Shown here: positions 56,017 to 64,000 of the stretch, in pieces
Position numbering within the stretch: the stretch's first letter is position 1
Layout of the letters: each line of letters begins with the position of its first letter
Source of the DNA: Silanimonas sp044377035
GTDB taxonomy: Bacteria; Pseudomonadota; Gammaproteobacteria; Xanthomonadales; Xanthomonadaceae
Direction of reading: 5' to 3'
Assembly: GCF_044377035.1 (NCBI RefSeq)
Contig: NZ_JBILJW010000017.1
Span: 1-64,000 of the forward strand
Length of the DNA: 64,000 bases
Made by a program: the position numbers and the translations under genes
The notes under the pieces: model-generated
The model's input: only the letters and a program-made list of their open reading frames with translations
What the model was told of the DNA's origin: nothing
Databases searched by the model: none

Positions 56017-56454
56017 ATGGCCACGCTGCCCCGCACCGCTACCGCCTTCTGGGAAGGCGCCCTCAAGACCGGACGCGGCGGCATCAGCACGCCGCAGAGC
56101 GGGGTGTTCGCCGAGCAGCGCTTCGGCTTCGGCACGCGCTTCGGCGACGAGAAGGGAACGAACCCCGAGGAGCTGATCGCCGCCGCGCATGCCGGCTGCT
56201 ATTCGATGGCCTTGGGCTTCATGCTCGAGACCGCCGGCCATGTCGTCACGCGCATCGACACCGAAGCGAAGCTCGCTCTGTCGGTCGGCGAAGCCAGCGG
56301 CCCGGCCATCACCGGGATCGCGCTGACGGTGCGCGCCACCGTGCCCGGTCTCGACGCGGCGAGCTTCGCCGAGTTCGCCAACAACGCCAAGGCCAACTGC
56401 GTGGTGTCGAAGGCGCTGTCGGTGCCGATCACCCTGGACGCCGCGCTGCGTTGA
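56017..56454 (+). CDS. OsmC family peroxiredoxin
   Basis: The 145-residue OsmC-type thiol peroxidase has the catalytic cysteine pair in A-A-H-A-G-C-Y-S-M-A-L-G-F (peroxidatic) and A-K-A-N-C-V-V-S-K-A-L (resolving). G-T-R-F-G-D-E-K-G-T-N-P-E-E-L is the usual N-domain loop. It reduces organic hydroperoxides with lipoyl or other thiols. The gene is followed by an overlapping alpha/beta-hydrolase gene. It starts a short rightward unit. Confidence 0.92.
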   Translation: MATLPRTATAFWEGALKTGRGGISTPQSGVFAEQRFGFGTRFGDEKGTNPEELIAAAHAGCYSMALGFMLETAGHVVTRIDTEAKLALSVGEASGPAITGIALTVRATVPGLDAASFAEFANNAKANCVVSKALSVPITLDAALR

Positions 56455-57155
56455 ACCCGCGCGCGCTGTTCCTGCACGGCGCCGGCGCCTGGGGTGGCCA
56501 GTGGGTGATCTGGCGTCGCCTGTTCGAAGCCGAGGGCTGGCAGGTTGATGCGCCGGATTTCGAGCCGGCCGCCGGAGGCCTCGCTGCGACGCGCTTCGAC
56601 GATTACGTGGCGCAGGCGGTCGATGCGGTGGAGGCGGCGCCCGTCGACGTCCTGGTGGGTGCCAGCCTCGGTGGGCTGTTGGCCGTCGCGGCCATGGCGC
56701 GCGTGGCGCAGGCATCGCGCCCCCGGGCCCTCGTCCTCGTGAATCCGCTGCCGCCGGCGCCCTGGATCGCGGCGGTTCCGCCGTTCACTAACTCCAGCGA
56801 TGTCGTGCCCTGGTGCTCCGAGGGACGCTTCGCGAGCACGCAACGCGCCCTGCCCGAGGCGGGCTTCGCCGACCAGCAGCTCGCCTTCCGGCATTGGCGC
56901 GATGAAAGCGCCGCCGTGTTGCATGAAGCGCACGCCGGCCTGCCGTGGTCCGACACCGGCGTTCCCACGCTCCTCATCGCTAGCGACGCCGACGAGGCCA
57001 TCCCGCCGGCGGTGTCGGGTGCCTACGCGCAGGGCATCGGCGCCAGTCTGTGCCGCGTGCCCGGCGGGCACGTCGCGCCGGTGATGGGGCCTTCGGCGGT
57101 GCGGTCCGCGCAGGCGGCACTGGCTTGGCTGGCGCCCGCGCTGTCGGTGCCTTGA
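56451..57155 (+). CDS. Alpha/beta-hydrolase fold protein
   Basis: The 234-residue protein shows L-F-L-H-G-A-G-A-W-G-G-Q-W (oxyanion loop), the nucleophile elbow L-V-G-A-S-L-G-G-L-L with Ser, V-P-T-L-L-I-A-S-D-A-D-E-A-I-P near the acidic residue and P-G-G-H-V-A-P with the likely His. It begins with TTG at 56451 overlapping the OsmC stop, so it is translationally coupled. A substrate cannot be given; it may process products of hydroperoxide damage, an inference from position. Confidence 0.8.
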   Translation: MNPRALFLHGAGAWGGQWVIWRRLFEAEGWQVDAPDFEPAAGGLAATRFDDYVAQAVDAVEAAPVDVLVGASLGGLLAVAAMARVAQASRPRALVLVNPLPPAPWIAAVPPFTNSSDVVPWCSEGRFASTQRALPEAGFADQQLAFRHWRDESAAVLHEAHAGLPWSDTGVPTLLIASDADEAIPPAVSGAYAQGIGASLCRVPGGHVAPVMGPSAVRSAQAALAWLAPALSVP

Positions 57156-57271
57156 ACGCCGGCTTTCGGCCCGCTGAACGCGCCGTCGCCCTGCCGTCCG
57201 ATTAAGCCTGCGTTGACCCGCGCGGCCCGAGTCTCTCCTTGCGCCGCACTCCCGCGGCCCGGAGAGACTCG

Positions 57272-57889
57272 ATGATCCGCCGCACCGCCCTCGTGGCCGC
57301 CCTTGCCCTCGTCGCCGGCACCGCTTCGGCGCAGTACTACGACAGCCGCTACGACTCGGGCTATCGCGGCGACAACGGCCCGCGCTGGGACACCGCGCGC
57401 GTGGTGAACGTCGATCCGATCCTCGCCCCGGGCGAGCCCAGCTACCGCCAGCAGTGCTGGCAGGAGCCGGTGCGCTACGTCAGCCGCGAGCGCGGCTACG
57501 GCTACGACGATCGCCGCTACGCGCGCCAGGGCGGCCCGGGCTCGGCCACCAACACCGTGCTGGGCGGCATCGTCGGCGCGGCCATCGGCCGCCAGTTCGG
57601 CGACGGCGACGGCCGCCGTGCGGCGACCGTGGCCGGTGCGCTGCTTGGTGGTGCCATCGCCAATGACCGCAGCCGCCAGCGCTACGACGACGGCTACGGC
57701 CGCAGCTACGAGCGCGAGACCGTGCGCTACGAGCAGCGCTGCCAGACGGTGTCGGACGGCCGCAGCGAGGACCGCGTGGTCGGCTACCGCGTCGCCTACG
57801 ACTACAACGGCCACGTCTACACGACGGAAACGCCCTACCACCCGGGCGATTCGATCCGCGTCCGCGTGGACGTGGTGCCGGAAACCTGA
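57272..57889 (+). CDS. Glycine-zipper 2TM-domain protein
   Basis: The 205-residue exported protein has a signal peptide (A-A-L-A-L-V-A-G-T-A-S-A), a Tyr/Arg/Gly-rich region (many R-Y-D/R-Y-Y repeats), a glycine-zipper segment (T-V-L-G-G-I-V-G-A-A-I-G-R-Q-F and A-G-A-L-L-G-G-A-I-A, about 95-130) and a C-terminal beta domain with Y-N-G-H-V-Y-T-T-E-T. Glycine-zipper proteins sit in the outer membrane or periplasm. Homologues are common in xanthomonads and often linked to envelope stress. ATG 57272 is chosen as the signal start. Confidence 0.82.
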   Translation: MIRRTALVAALALVAGTASAQYYDSRYDSGYRGDNGPRWDTARVVNVDPILAPGEPSYRQQCWQEPVRYVSRERGYGYDDRRYARQGGPGSATNTVLGGIVGAAIGRQFGDGDGRRAATVAGALLGGAIANDRSRQRYDDGYGRSYERETVRYEQRCQTVSDGRSEDRVVGYRVAYDYNGHVYTTETPYHPGDSIRVRVDVVPET

Positions 57890-57914
57890 TTCCTCTTGCT
57901 TCTAGCGCTGAACC

Positions 57915-57939
57915 AACGCCCCGCCTCGCGCGGGGCGTT
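57915..57939. terminator. Bidirectional terminator hairpin
   Basis: The perfect 10-bp stem aacgccccgc (57915-57924) pairs with gcggggcgtt (57930-57939) around a 5-nt loop. It lies between the convergent glycine-zipper and PhzF genes and could end transcription from both sides, with short T/A-rich flanks. Confidence 0.6.
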
Positions 57940-57944
57940 GTCGT

Positions 57945-58829
57945 TCACCAGCGCAGTGACCCGGCGACCACCGTCTGCGTCGCGCCGCCCACCCAGATCC
58001 GCCCGTCCTCGCGCAGCAGCGAGAGCCGCGCGTCTCGGCCCACCTCGCGGCCCTGGCTGACGACGTAGCGGTCCCCAAGGTCCGTGGCTTGGCCGGTCGC
58101 ATGCAGGTAGCCGGCCAATGCGGCGTTCGCCGCGCCCGACGCCGGATCCTCGTAATGGCCGTGGAAGGGCATCAGCGCGCGCACGACGAGGCCGTATTCG
58201 GCACCCGCGCAGCGCGCGAACACGGCGAGGCCCATCGCCTCGTGCGGTGAGGCCAGCGAGGCGATGCCGTCGAAATCCGGCGTCCAGCCGCGCACCGCGG
58301 CTTCGTCCACGAGTTCGGCGGCCCACCAGCGGCGGCCGCTGTCGATCAGCGCGGCGCCGGCCTTTGAGAGCCGCTCACCGAGCAGCGCCCGCAGGCCAGC
58401 ATCCTCGCCCCCGCGGCGCCCCAGCACTTGCGTGGCCGGGGCCTGCACGAACAAGGCCTGCGTGGCACCAGCACCTTCCACGCGCACCGGCAGCAGCCCG
58501 GCGCCGCACTCCTGCACCAGTTGGCGCGTGCCATGGGTGGCCTCGCGCGGCGTGGCGAGCCCGGCCGCAAGGACCGCATGGGCGGTGCCGACGCTCGGGT
58601 GCCCGGCGAAGGCCAATTCGCGGCGCGGAGTGAAGATGCGCACGCGGTAGCTGGCCTCCGGCGTGGTCGGCGGCAGCACGAAGGTGGTTTCGATCACGTT
58701 CGTCCACGCGGCGATGCGCTGCATGGCTTCGGTGTCGAGGCCCTCGGCGTCGAGGACGACCGCCAACGGATTGCCGGCGCCGGCGCGCGGCGCGAACACA
58801 TCCAGATGCATGAAGCGGCGTGTCACCAC
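57945..58829 (-). CDS. PhzF family isomerase-like protein (copy 1)
   Basis: The 294-residue protein has the PhzF/diaminopimelate-epimerase fold in two halves. It begins H-L-D-V-F-A-P-R-A-G-A-G-N-P-L-A-V-V and contains the catalytic-type segment F-T-P-R-R-E-L-A-F-A-G-H-P-S-V-G-T-A-H. G-H-Y-E-D-P-A-S-G-A-A-N-A-A-L lies in the second half. The acidic catalytic residue (Glu in T-N-V-I-E-T-T-F) is present. Members isomerise small metabolites, and most have no known substrate. It overlaps copy 2 by 7 bp. Confidence 0.9.
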   Translation of the reverse strand: MVTRRFMHLDVFAPRAGAGNPLAVVLDAEGLDTEAMQRIAAWTNVIETTFVLPPTTPEASYRVRIFTPRRELAFAGHPSVGTAHAVLAAGLATPREATHGTRQLVQECGAGLLPVRVEGAGATQALFVQAPATQVLGRRGGEDAGLRALLGERLSKAGAALIDSGRRWWAAELVDEAAVRGWTPDFDGIASLASPHEAMGLAVFARCAGAEYGLVVRALMPFHGHYEDPASGAANAALAGYLHATGQATDLGDRYVVSQGREVGRDARLSLLREDGRIWVGGATQTVVAGSLRW

Positions 58830-59710
58830 GTCAGCGTGCCCTCGATGACGGTCTGCGTCAGGCCGCCGATCCAGACCTCGCCCTCGGCATCAACCTCGAT
58901 CTCGACCACGCCGTCGCGGCCCACTTCGCGGCCCTGCGAGCTGCGGAAACGCGCCGACGGCAGGGCGTTGTTCGCGCGCAGCCATGCGGCGATGGCGGCG
59001 TTGGCGCTGCCGGTGACCGGGTCTTCCGGAATGCCGTCGGCCGGGACGAACGCCCTGACGACGAGGGCGTAGTCCGGCCCGCTGCAGCGGGCGAACACCG
59101 CGACACCCACGCTGCCGTCGGCCCGGTTCGCCGCGGCCATCGCTTCGAGGTCCGGTGCCAAGCGGCGCAAGGTCGCTTCGTCGGCGAGCTCGATGCACCA
59201 CCAGCGCGGGCCGTTGTCGATGAGGGCGGGACGCACCGCGCCCAGCGCCGCGCCTAGGAGGCTGGCCAGCACGGCGCGGGAATCCGCCGCGCGTTCAACA
59301 CCGCGCGGTGCGCGCACGTGGATCACGCGCGCCGCACCCTCGCCGCTGATGCGCAGGGGCAGCAGGCCGGCCGCGCATTCCTGCACTAGGGCGCCGCTAT
59401 CGGCCGCCGCCGTCGGCGTCGCGAGGCCGCGCTCCAGCACCGCGTGCGCGGTCCCGACGCTCGGGTGGCCGGCGAAGGGCAGTTCCTGCCGCGGCGTGAA
59501 AATGCGCAGGCGGTAATCGGCCCCGGGCTGCGTGGCCGGAAGCACGAAGGTGGTTTCGGACAGGTTGAGCCACGCGGCGAGGGCCTGCATGGCGGCGGTG
59601 TCGAAGTCGTCCGCGCCGAACACCACGCCCAGGGGATTGCCCCGGCCTGGCTGGTCGGCGAAGACGTCGAGCTGCATGTAGTCGCGTTGGACAGGATCAC
59701 GAGTCGTCAT
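58823..59710 (-). CDS. PhzF family isomerase-like protein (copy 2)
   Basis: The 295-residue paralogue of the downstream gene is recognisably similar in sequence. It shows Q-L-D-V-F-A-D-Q-P-G-R-G-N-P-L-G-V-V, N-L-S-E-T-T-F-V-L-P, L-P-F-A-G-H-P-S-V-G-T-A-H and G-I-P-E-D-P-V-T-G-S-A-N-A-A-I. Both catalytic-site regions are intact, so neither copy looks like a pseudogene. The duplication is tandem and same-direction, with 7 bp overlap, and is divergent from lysC-lysA. Confidence 0.9.
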   Translation of the reverse strand: MTTRDPVQRDYMQLDVFADQPGRGNPLGVVFGADDFDTAAMQALAAWLNLSETTFVLPATQPGADYRLRIFTPRQELPFAGHPSVGTAHAVLERGLATPTAAADSGALVQECAAGLLPLRISGEGAARVIHVRAPRGVERAADSRAVLASLLGAALGAVRPALIDNGPRWWCIELADEATLRRLAPDLEAMAAANRADGSVGVAVFARCSGPDYALVVRAFVPADGIPEDPVTGSANAAIAAWLRANNALPSARFRSSQGREVGRDGVVEIEVDAEGEVWIGGLTQTVIEGTLTW

Positions 59711-59808
59711 GCGCACAGTGTCCCCGCTGCCCGCGCTTCGCCACAAGACGCGCAGTGGATCGACCACGGCCCCTCGGCGTCCACGGTGGGGCCACGGTAT
59801 CCTTGCGC

Positions 59809-59837
59809 TGCCGCCTCTCGAGGCGGCATTCCTTTTT
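59809..59837 (+). terminator. Terminator-like hairpin upstream of lysC-lysA (possible attenuator)
   Basis: The stem tgccgcct (59809-59816) pairs with aggcggca (59821-59828) with a ctcg tetraloop. Then come ttcc and five T (59833-59837). It lies 58 bp before lysC-lysA and points rightward, so it would lie in the leader if transcription begins upstream. There is no matching gene to terminate on this strand. Confidence 0.5.
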
Positions 59838-59894
59838 CCCGAAGCCCCAGAACCCAAGGCCCTGTGAGGTGCCAACCCCGATGAGCGTCCCCCG

Positions 59895-62498
59895 ATGAGC
59901 AGCCCTGTCCCCGCGTTCGCCAATGACTGGATCGTCCTGAAGTTCGGGGGCACCAGCGTGTCGAAAAAATCGCGCTGGGACACGATCGGGAAACTCATGC
60001 GCCGCCGCGCGGATGAGGAGGGTGCGCGCGTGGCGGTGGTGGTCTCGGCCCTTTCGGGCGTCACCAATGCGCTGCAGGCCATGATCGATGGGCATCAGGA
60101 CATGCCCGGCCTTCATGCCCAGGCCGAGGCCCTCGTCGCGCGCCATGCCGCGTTCGCTGTGGAGCTCGGCATCGACGTCGAGGCCGTGCTCGGTGCCCGC
60201 TTCGCGGCGCTATGCGCCTTGGCCGCCGACCCGCGGGCCGCGTCCGCCGAACTCGCGTGGCAGGCCGAATTGCTGGCCCAGGGCGAGCTGCTCAGTTCGA
60301 CGATCGGCGTGGCCTACCTGCGCACGCAGGGCATGGCGCTGGAATGGTGGGACGCGCGCGATTCAATGCGCGCCATCGAGCAGCCCAATGCCAGCGCCTG
60401 GGCGCAGCGTTTGTCGGTGTCCTGCGACTTCATGGACCCGGTGGCTCGCGAGCGGCTGGTGGCGAAGCCCGAACGTTTCGCGATCACGCAGGGCTTCATC
60501 GCCCGCCACCGCGACGGCGGCACGGCGATTCTTGGTCGCGGTGGGTCGGATACGTCGGCCGCGTATTTCGGTGCCCTGCTGAAGGCGCGCCGCGTCGAGA
60601 TCTGGACCGACGTGCCGGGCATGTTCAGCGCCAACCCGCGCCAGGTGCCGGACGCGCGCCTGCTCTCGCGGTTGGACTTCGCCGAAGCGCAGGAGATCGC
60701 GACGACCGGCGCCAAGGTGCTGCACCCGCGCTGCCTGACGCCCTGCCGCGAGGCGGGCGTGCCGATGTGGATCCGCGACACCGAGAACCCCGACCTCGCC
60801 GGCACCGTCATTGACGGGCAGGCGGCGACGGTGGCCGGGGTCAAGGCGATCAGTGCGCGGCGCGGCATCGTTCTGGTGTCGATGGAGACCATCGGCATGT
60901 GGCAGCAGGTGGGCTTCCTCGCGGAGGTCTTCGGCTGCTTCAAGACGCATGGCCTGTCCGTCGACCTGATCGGCTCCTCGGAGACCAACGTCACCGTCTC
61001 GCTCGACCCGAGCGACAACCTCGTCAGCACCAACGTGCTCGAAGCGCTGTGCCGCGACCTCGAGCGCATCTGCCGGGTCAAGGTGATCGCGCCGTGCTCG
61101 GCGATCACGCTGGTCGGCCGCGGCATGCGCTCGCGCCTGCACCGGCTCACCGAGGTGTTGGCCACCTTTGGCCGCGAGCGGGTGCACCTGATCTCGCAGA
61201 GCTCGAACGACCTCAACCTCACCTTCGTCGTCGACGAGGCGATCGCGGAAGGCCTGCTGCCGACGCTGCACGGCCTGCTGATCGCCTCGAACGCGATGCC
61301 GGTCGACGAGACGGCGGTGTTCGGCCCGAGCTGGCGCGAGCTGGGTGCGCCGCGCATGCCGCGTGCCACCTGGTGGCAGGCCGAACGTGCCCGGTTGATC
61401 GCGCTCGCGGAACGCGCCGCGCCCGTGTACGCCTACCACCTGCCGACCGTGCGTGAACGCGCCCGGCAGCTGAAGGCGCTGGCCGCGGTGGATCGCGCGC
61501 ACTACGCGCTGAAGGCCAATCCGCATCCGGCGATCCTCCGCGCGCTGGAGGCCGAGGGCCTGGGCTTCGAGTGCGTGTCGCTGGCCGAGGTGGAACACGT
61601 GCTGGCGACGCTGCCCGGCCTCGATCCGAAGCGCGTGCTGTTCACGCCGAGCTTCGCGCCGCGCGTCGAGTTCGAGAAGGCGTTCGATCTCGGCGTGCAC
61701 GTGACGCTCGACAACGCCGCGCTGCTCGCTGAGTGGCCCGAGGTGTTCCGCGGCCGCGAGCTCACGCTGCGCGTCGATCCGGGCTTCGGCTCGGGCCACC
61801 ACGACAAGGTGAAGACCGGCGGCAAGGAAGCGAAGTTCGGCCTGCCGCTGGACGACGCGCCTGCCGCCGCCGCAGCCGCGAAGGCGCTCGGTGCGCGCGT
61901 CACCGGCCTGCATTCGCACATCGGCAGCGGGATCTTCGATGCCAACCACTGGCGCGAGGTGTACGCGCGGCTGGCCTCGGTGGCCGACGCCATCGGTACC
62001 GTCGAACGCATCGACGTGGGCGGTGGCATCGGCATCCCCTACCAGCCGGAGAGCGAGCCCTTCGACATGGCGGCGTTCGGCGCGATGCTGGCCGAGATGA
62101 AGGCGGTGTATCCGCAGTACGCGCTGTGGATCGAGCCCGGCCGCTTCCTCGTCGCCGAGGCCGGCGTGCTGCTGGCCCGCGTCACCGCGACCATGCACAA
62201 GCAGGGCGTGCGACGCGTGGGCCTCGATGCCGGCATGAACGCCCTGCTGCGCCCGGCGCTCTACAACGCCTGGCACGGCATCGTGAACCTCACGCGCCTC
62301 GACGATCCGCCGGGTGAGCCCGCCGAGGTCGTAGGCCCCATCTGCGAAACCGGCGACGTGCTGGGCCGCCGCCGTCGCCTGCCTGATGCCACGGCCGAAG
62401 GCGACGTGGTGCTGCTGGCCGACGCCGGCGCCTACGGCATGGTGATGGCCAGCCGCTACAACCTGCGTGCGCTGCCCGCCGAGGAGATCCTGGAATGA
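59895..62498 (+). CDS. lysAC: Bifunctional aspartate kinase / diaminopimelate decarboxylase
   Basis: The 867-residue fusion holds the first and last enzymes of lysine synthesis. Residues about 10-470 are aspartokinase (L-K-F-G-G-T-S-V-S near the start, G-F-I-A-R-H-x-D-G-G-T-A-I-L-G-R-G-G-S-D-T-S-A, ACT region near 315-460). The remainder is PLP-dependent DAP decarboxylase: PLP Lys540 in Y-A-L-K-A-N-P-H, H-S-H-I-G-S-G-I, V-G-G-G-I-G-I-P, and C817 in C-E-T-G-D-V-L-G-R. All catalytic residues are present. ACT domains imply lysine feedback. The gene overlaps murL by 4 bp. Confidence 0.96.
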   Translation: MSSPVPAFANDWIVLKFGGTSVSKKSRWDTIGKLMRRRADEEGARVAVVVSALSGVTNALQAMIDGHQDMPGLHAQAEALVARHAAFAVELGIDVEAVLGARFAALCALAADPRAASAELAWQAELLAQGELLSSTIGVAYLRTQGMALEWWDARDSMRAIEQPNASAWAQRLSVSCDFMDPVARERLVAKPERFAITQGFIARHRDGGTAILGRGGSDTSAAYFGALLKARRVEIWTDVPGMFSANPRQVPDARLLSRLDFAEAQEIATTGAKVLHPRCLTPCREAGVPMWIRDTENPDLAGTVIDGQAATVAGVKAISARRGIVLVSMETIGMWQQVGFLAEVFGCFKTHGLSVDLIGSSETNVTVSLDPSDNLVSTNVLEALCRDLERICRVKVIAPCSAITLVGRGMRSRLHRLTEVLATFGRERVHLISQSSNDLNLTFVVDEAIAEGLLPTLHGLLIASNAMPVDETAVFGPSWRELGAPRMPRATWWQAERARLIALAERAAPVYAYHLPTVRERARQLKALAAVDRAHYALKANPHPAILRALEAEGLGFECVSLAEVEHVLATLPGLDPKRVLFTPSFAPRVEFEKAFDLGVHVTLDNAALLAEWPEVFRGRELTLRVDPGFGSGHHDKVKTGGKEAKFGLPLDDAPAAAAAAKALGARVTGLHSHIGSGIFDANHWREVYARLASVADAIGTVERIDVGGGIGIPYQPESEPFDMAAFGAMLAEMKAVYPQYALWIEPGRFLVAEAGVLLARVTATMHKQGVRRVGLDAGMNALLRPALYNAWHGIVNLTRLDDPPGEPAEVVGPICETGDVLGRRRRLPDATAEGDVVLLADAGAYGMVMASRYNLRALPAEEILE

Positions 62499-63910
62499 GC
62501 TGGACCTTCGATCGCGCGGCCATCCGCGCCTTCCGCTTCACCTCGAAACGCTTCGATCCGGCCACGGGCGAGATCGCGCTGGGCTATGCCTTCGTCAACC
62601 ACGACGGCGCGACCAGCGCCGAACTGGTGGAGCGCATCACCGTCCCCGGCGCCCCGTTCACCGCGGTGCAGCCCGGTTCGAAGGATTTCGACGCGGCGAA
62701 AGCGGCGGCGGTCGACGCCGCGCTTCGCCTGCTGCACCTCGTCGCTGGCGTCAGCTACTACAAGGCCGCCGCGCCGTCGGTGATCGAATGCGCCGACGGG
62801 CCGCTCGACGAGGCCACGGCGGGCTTCGTCGCCAGCGTCTACGAGAACGGCCTCGGCGAATTTGCCTACCGCAACGGTCTCGACCTGCGCGGGCACCTCG
62901 CGTGGCCGCGGTGCGGTGCGGCACGGCCCGTCGCGGCAACGCTGGGCCTCGAAGCCCCCGGCGCTTTCGGTCGCCGCGCCCTCGTGGCCATCGGCGGCGG
63001 CAAGGATTCGCTGGTCTCGATCGAAGCGCTGCGTGCGCTGGGCGCTTCGCCCACCGTCACCTGGATCGGCAGCTCGCCGCTGATCCGCGCCTGTGCCGAG
63101 CGCACCGGCCTGCCCACGCTCAACATCATCCGCGCGCTGGCCCCCGAGCTGTTCGCCTTCAATCGCGAGGGCGCGTTGAACGGCCACATCCCGGTGACCG
63201 CCGTGAACTCGGCGATCCTCGTGCTCGCCGCCCTGCTCACCGGCCACGGCAGCGTGGTGTTTTCGAACGAGCACTCGGCGAGCTACGGCAGCCTGATCCC
63301 GGGCACCGGCGAGGTGAACCACCAGTGGTCGAAGGGCTGGGACTTCGAGCGTGATTTCGCCGCGCTCGTCCGCGCGCAGGTCGCGGCGGATTTCGACTAC
63401 GTCTCGCTGTTGCGGCCGTTCTCGGAGCTGGCCGTGGCGCGGCAGTTCGCGCGGCTCGAGCAGTACGACGCACATTTTTCCAGCTGCAACCGCAACTTCC
63501 ACCTGCTAGGCGAAAAGCCCACGCAGCGCTGGTGCGGCGCCTGCCCGAAGTGCCATTTCGTCTTCCTCGCGCTGGCGCCGTTCATGCCCAAGCCGCGCCT
63601 GCTCGGCATCTTCGGCCGCAACCTGCTCGACGACGCCTCGCTGGCGGCCGAGTACGACGCCTTGCTCGAGATCGAAGGCCACAAGCCTTTCGAATGCGTG
63701 GGCGAGGGGCGCGAATCGCGCGCCGCGATGGCCGCGCTCGCCGCCAGCCCGGCCTGGCGCGAGGACGCCCTCGTCGCCCGCTTCGCCGCGTCGCAGCAGC
63801 CGGCCCTCGATCCGGCTACCCTGCGCCTCGAACCGCTGCTCGGCCCCCAGGGCGAGCACGGGCTGGGGACGGCACGGATGGAGGCGCTGGGTGCGCATTT
63901 CGGAGCTTGA
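62495..63910 (+). CDS. murL: UDP-MurNAc-L-Ala-L-Glu epimerase MurL
   Basis: The 471-residue protein contains A-I-G-G-G-K-D-S-L-V-S (residues 165-175), a PP-loop ATP-binding motif, V-F-S-N-E-H-S-A-S, S-S-C-N-R-N-F and a Cys pair in W-C-G-A-C-P-K-C-H-F. It is the xanthomonad MurL type that converts UDP-MurNAc-L-Ala-L-Glu to the D-Glu form with ATP. It works with MurD2, whose gene begins inside the 3' end of this one. It overlaps lysAC by 4 bp. This pathway replaces glutamate racemase MurI plus classic MurD. Confidence 0.92.
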   Translation: MSWTFDRAAIRAFRFTSKRFDPATGEIALGYAFVNHDGATSAELVERITVPGAPFTAVQPGSKDFDAAKAAAVDAALRLLHLVAGVSYYKAAAPSVIECADGPLDEATAGFVASVYENGLGEFAYRNGLDLRGHLAWPRCGAARPVAATLGLEAPGAFGRRALVAIGGGKDSLVSIEALRALGASPTVTWIGSSPLIRACAERTGLPTLNIIRALAPELFAFNREGALNGHIPVTAVNSAILVLAALLTGHGSVVFSNEHSASYGSLIPGTGEVNHQWSKGWDFERDFAALVRAQVAADFDYVSLLRPFSELAVARQFARLEQYDAHFSSCNRNFHLLGEKPTQRWCGACPKCHFVFLALAPFMPKPRLLGIFGRNLLDDASLAAEYDALLEIEGHKPFECVGEGRESRAAMAALAASPAWREDALVARFAASQQPALDPATLRLEPLLGPQGEHGLGTARMEALGAHFGA

Positions 63911-64000
63911 CGGCAAGAAAGTCGCGATCTGGGGCTACGGCCGCGAAGGCCGCGCCGCGCTGGCGGCACTGCGCTGGCGCCTGCCGGGGCGGCCGCTGAC
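63891..64000 (+). CDS. murD2: UDP-MurNAc-L-Ala--L-Glu ligase MurD2, N-terminal part
   Basis: The gene runs off the window end. The visible 36 codons (GTG 63891, overlapping murL by 20 bp) encode I-S-E-L-D-G-K-K-V-A-I-W-G-Y-G-R-E-G-R-A-A-L. The G-Y-G-R-E-G-R-A motif is the UDP-binding N-domain start of MurD-type ligases. Position directly after murL identifies the L-Glu-adding MurD2. ATP-binding and catalytic domains lie beyond the window. Confidence 0.85.
   Translation, partial: MRISELDGKKVAIWGYGREGRAALAALRWRLPGRPL

Noticed and set aside
59841..59894. Lysine (L-box) riboswitch before lysC-lysA
   Set aside because: The gaggtgcc string looks slightly like the L-box start, but only about 30 nt remain before the gene and none of the five-helix core is present.
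60363..62276. 637-codon open frame antisense to lysC-lysA
   Set aside because: Composition is His/Arg/Gln-rich without motifs. The forward strand carries a full bifunctional enzyme.

Overview
This is a high-GC (about 70% by eye) chromosomal window from a gammaproteobacterium, most likely a member of the Xanthomonadaceae/Lysobacteraceae. The markers are a fused aspartokinase-diaminopimelate decarboxylase (LysC-LysA) followed by the MurL/MurD2 pair for L-Glu-first peptidoglycan precursor synthesis; an rpoN/PTS/lpt/kds supercluster that includes HprK; and a SUF-only Fe-S operon. Nearly all of it is core housekeeping DNA. I see no tRNA, rRNA, CRISPR array or prophage, and no stretch above 300 bp lacks a gene.

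Layout: 1-1.34 kb is a small IS scar. It holds the tail of an IS3-type transposase, a shredded EAL-domain (c-di-GMP phosphodiesterase) remnant and a complete IS110-type element whose upstream non-coding end can form a long stem and is a candidate bridge RNA. 1.4-4.3 kb encodes a small-molecule kinase overlapping an ACAD10/11-type acyl-CoA dehydrogenase, plus a histidine phosphatase. 4.3-6.4 kb is DUF4426-proC-yggS, divergent from pilT-pilU (6.5-8.7 kb). A methyltransferase and a lipoprotein follow, then algH-ruvX-pyrB (10.4-12.4 kb), an S9 peptidase, a lipoprotein and mgtE.

17-27 kb is one long leftward cluster, read kdsD-kdsC-lptC-lptA-lptB-rpoN-hpf-ptsN-hprK-rapZ-EIIA-ptsH-ptsI. It joins Kdo/LPS export, sigma-54, ribosome hibernation and a regulatory PTS. 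Divergent from it run ibaG-murA-exoD. 29-32 kb is DUF3108-purN-(small membrane protein)-purM. 32-36 kb is DUF2066-perM-hda and a flavin reductase. 36-39.5 kb has murU-amgK (cell-wall recycling), a GlsB-like protein and an M20 peptidase.

39.5-40.2 kb holds a secreted ComEA-like helix-hairpin-helix protein. Its leader carries GGA motifs over the ribosome-binding site, and it is followed by a non-coding stretch with six CANGGA motifs, three matching CANGGAYG exactly, ending in a Rho-independent terminator. This is a strong candidate for an unannotated CsrA/RsmA-sequestering RNA and is the most interesting item here. 40.9-47.4 kb is the suf operon (Rrf2 regulator-sufB-DUF3703-sufC-sufD-sufS-GNAT-Rieske) with a recognisable sigma-70 promoter.

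47.6-57.9 kb is more accessory: an SDR with a zinc ribbon and lower-GC codon use, small membrane proteins, a VIT1-type transporter, a SET-domain protein, a DUF5916 outer-membrane protein, an amidohydrolase, OsmC, a hydrolase and a glycine-zipper protein. Two tandem PhzF paralogues (57.9-59.7 kb) precede lysC-lysA, murL and the start of murD2, where the window ends.
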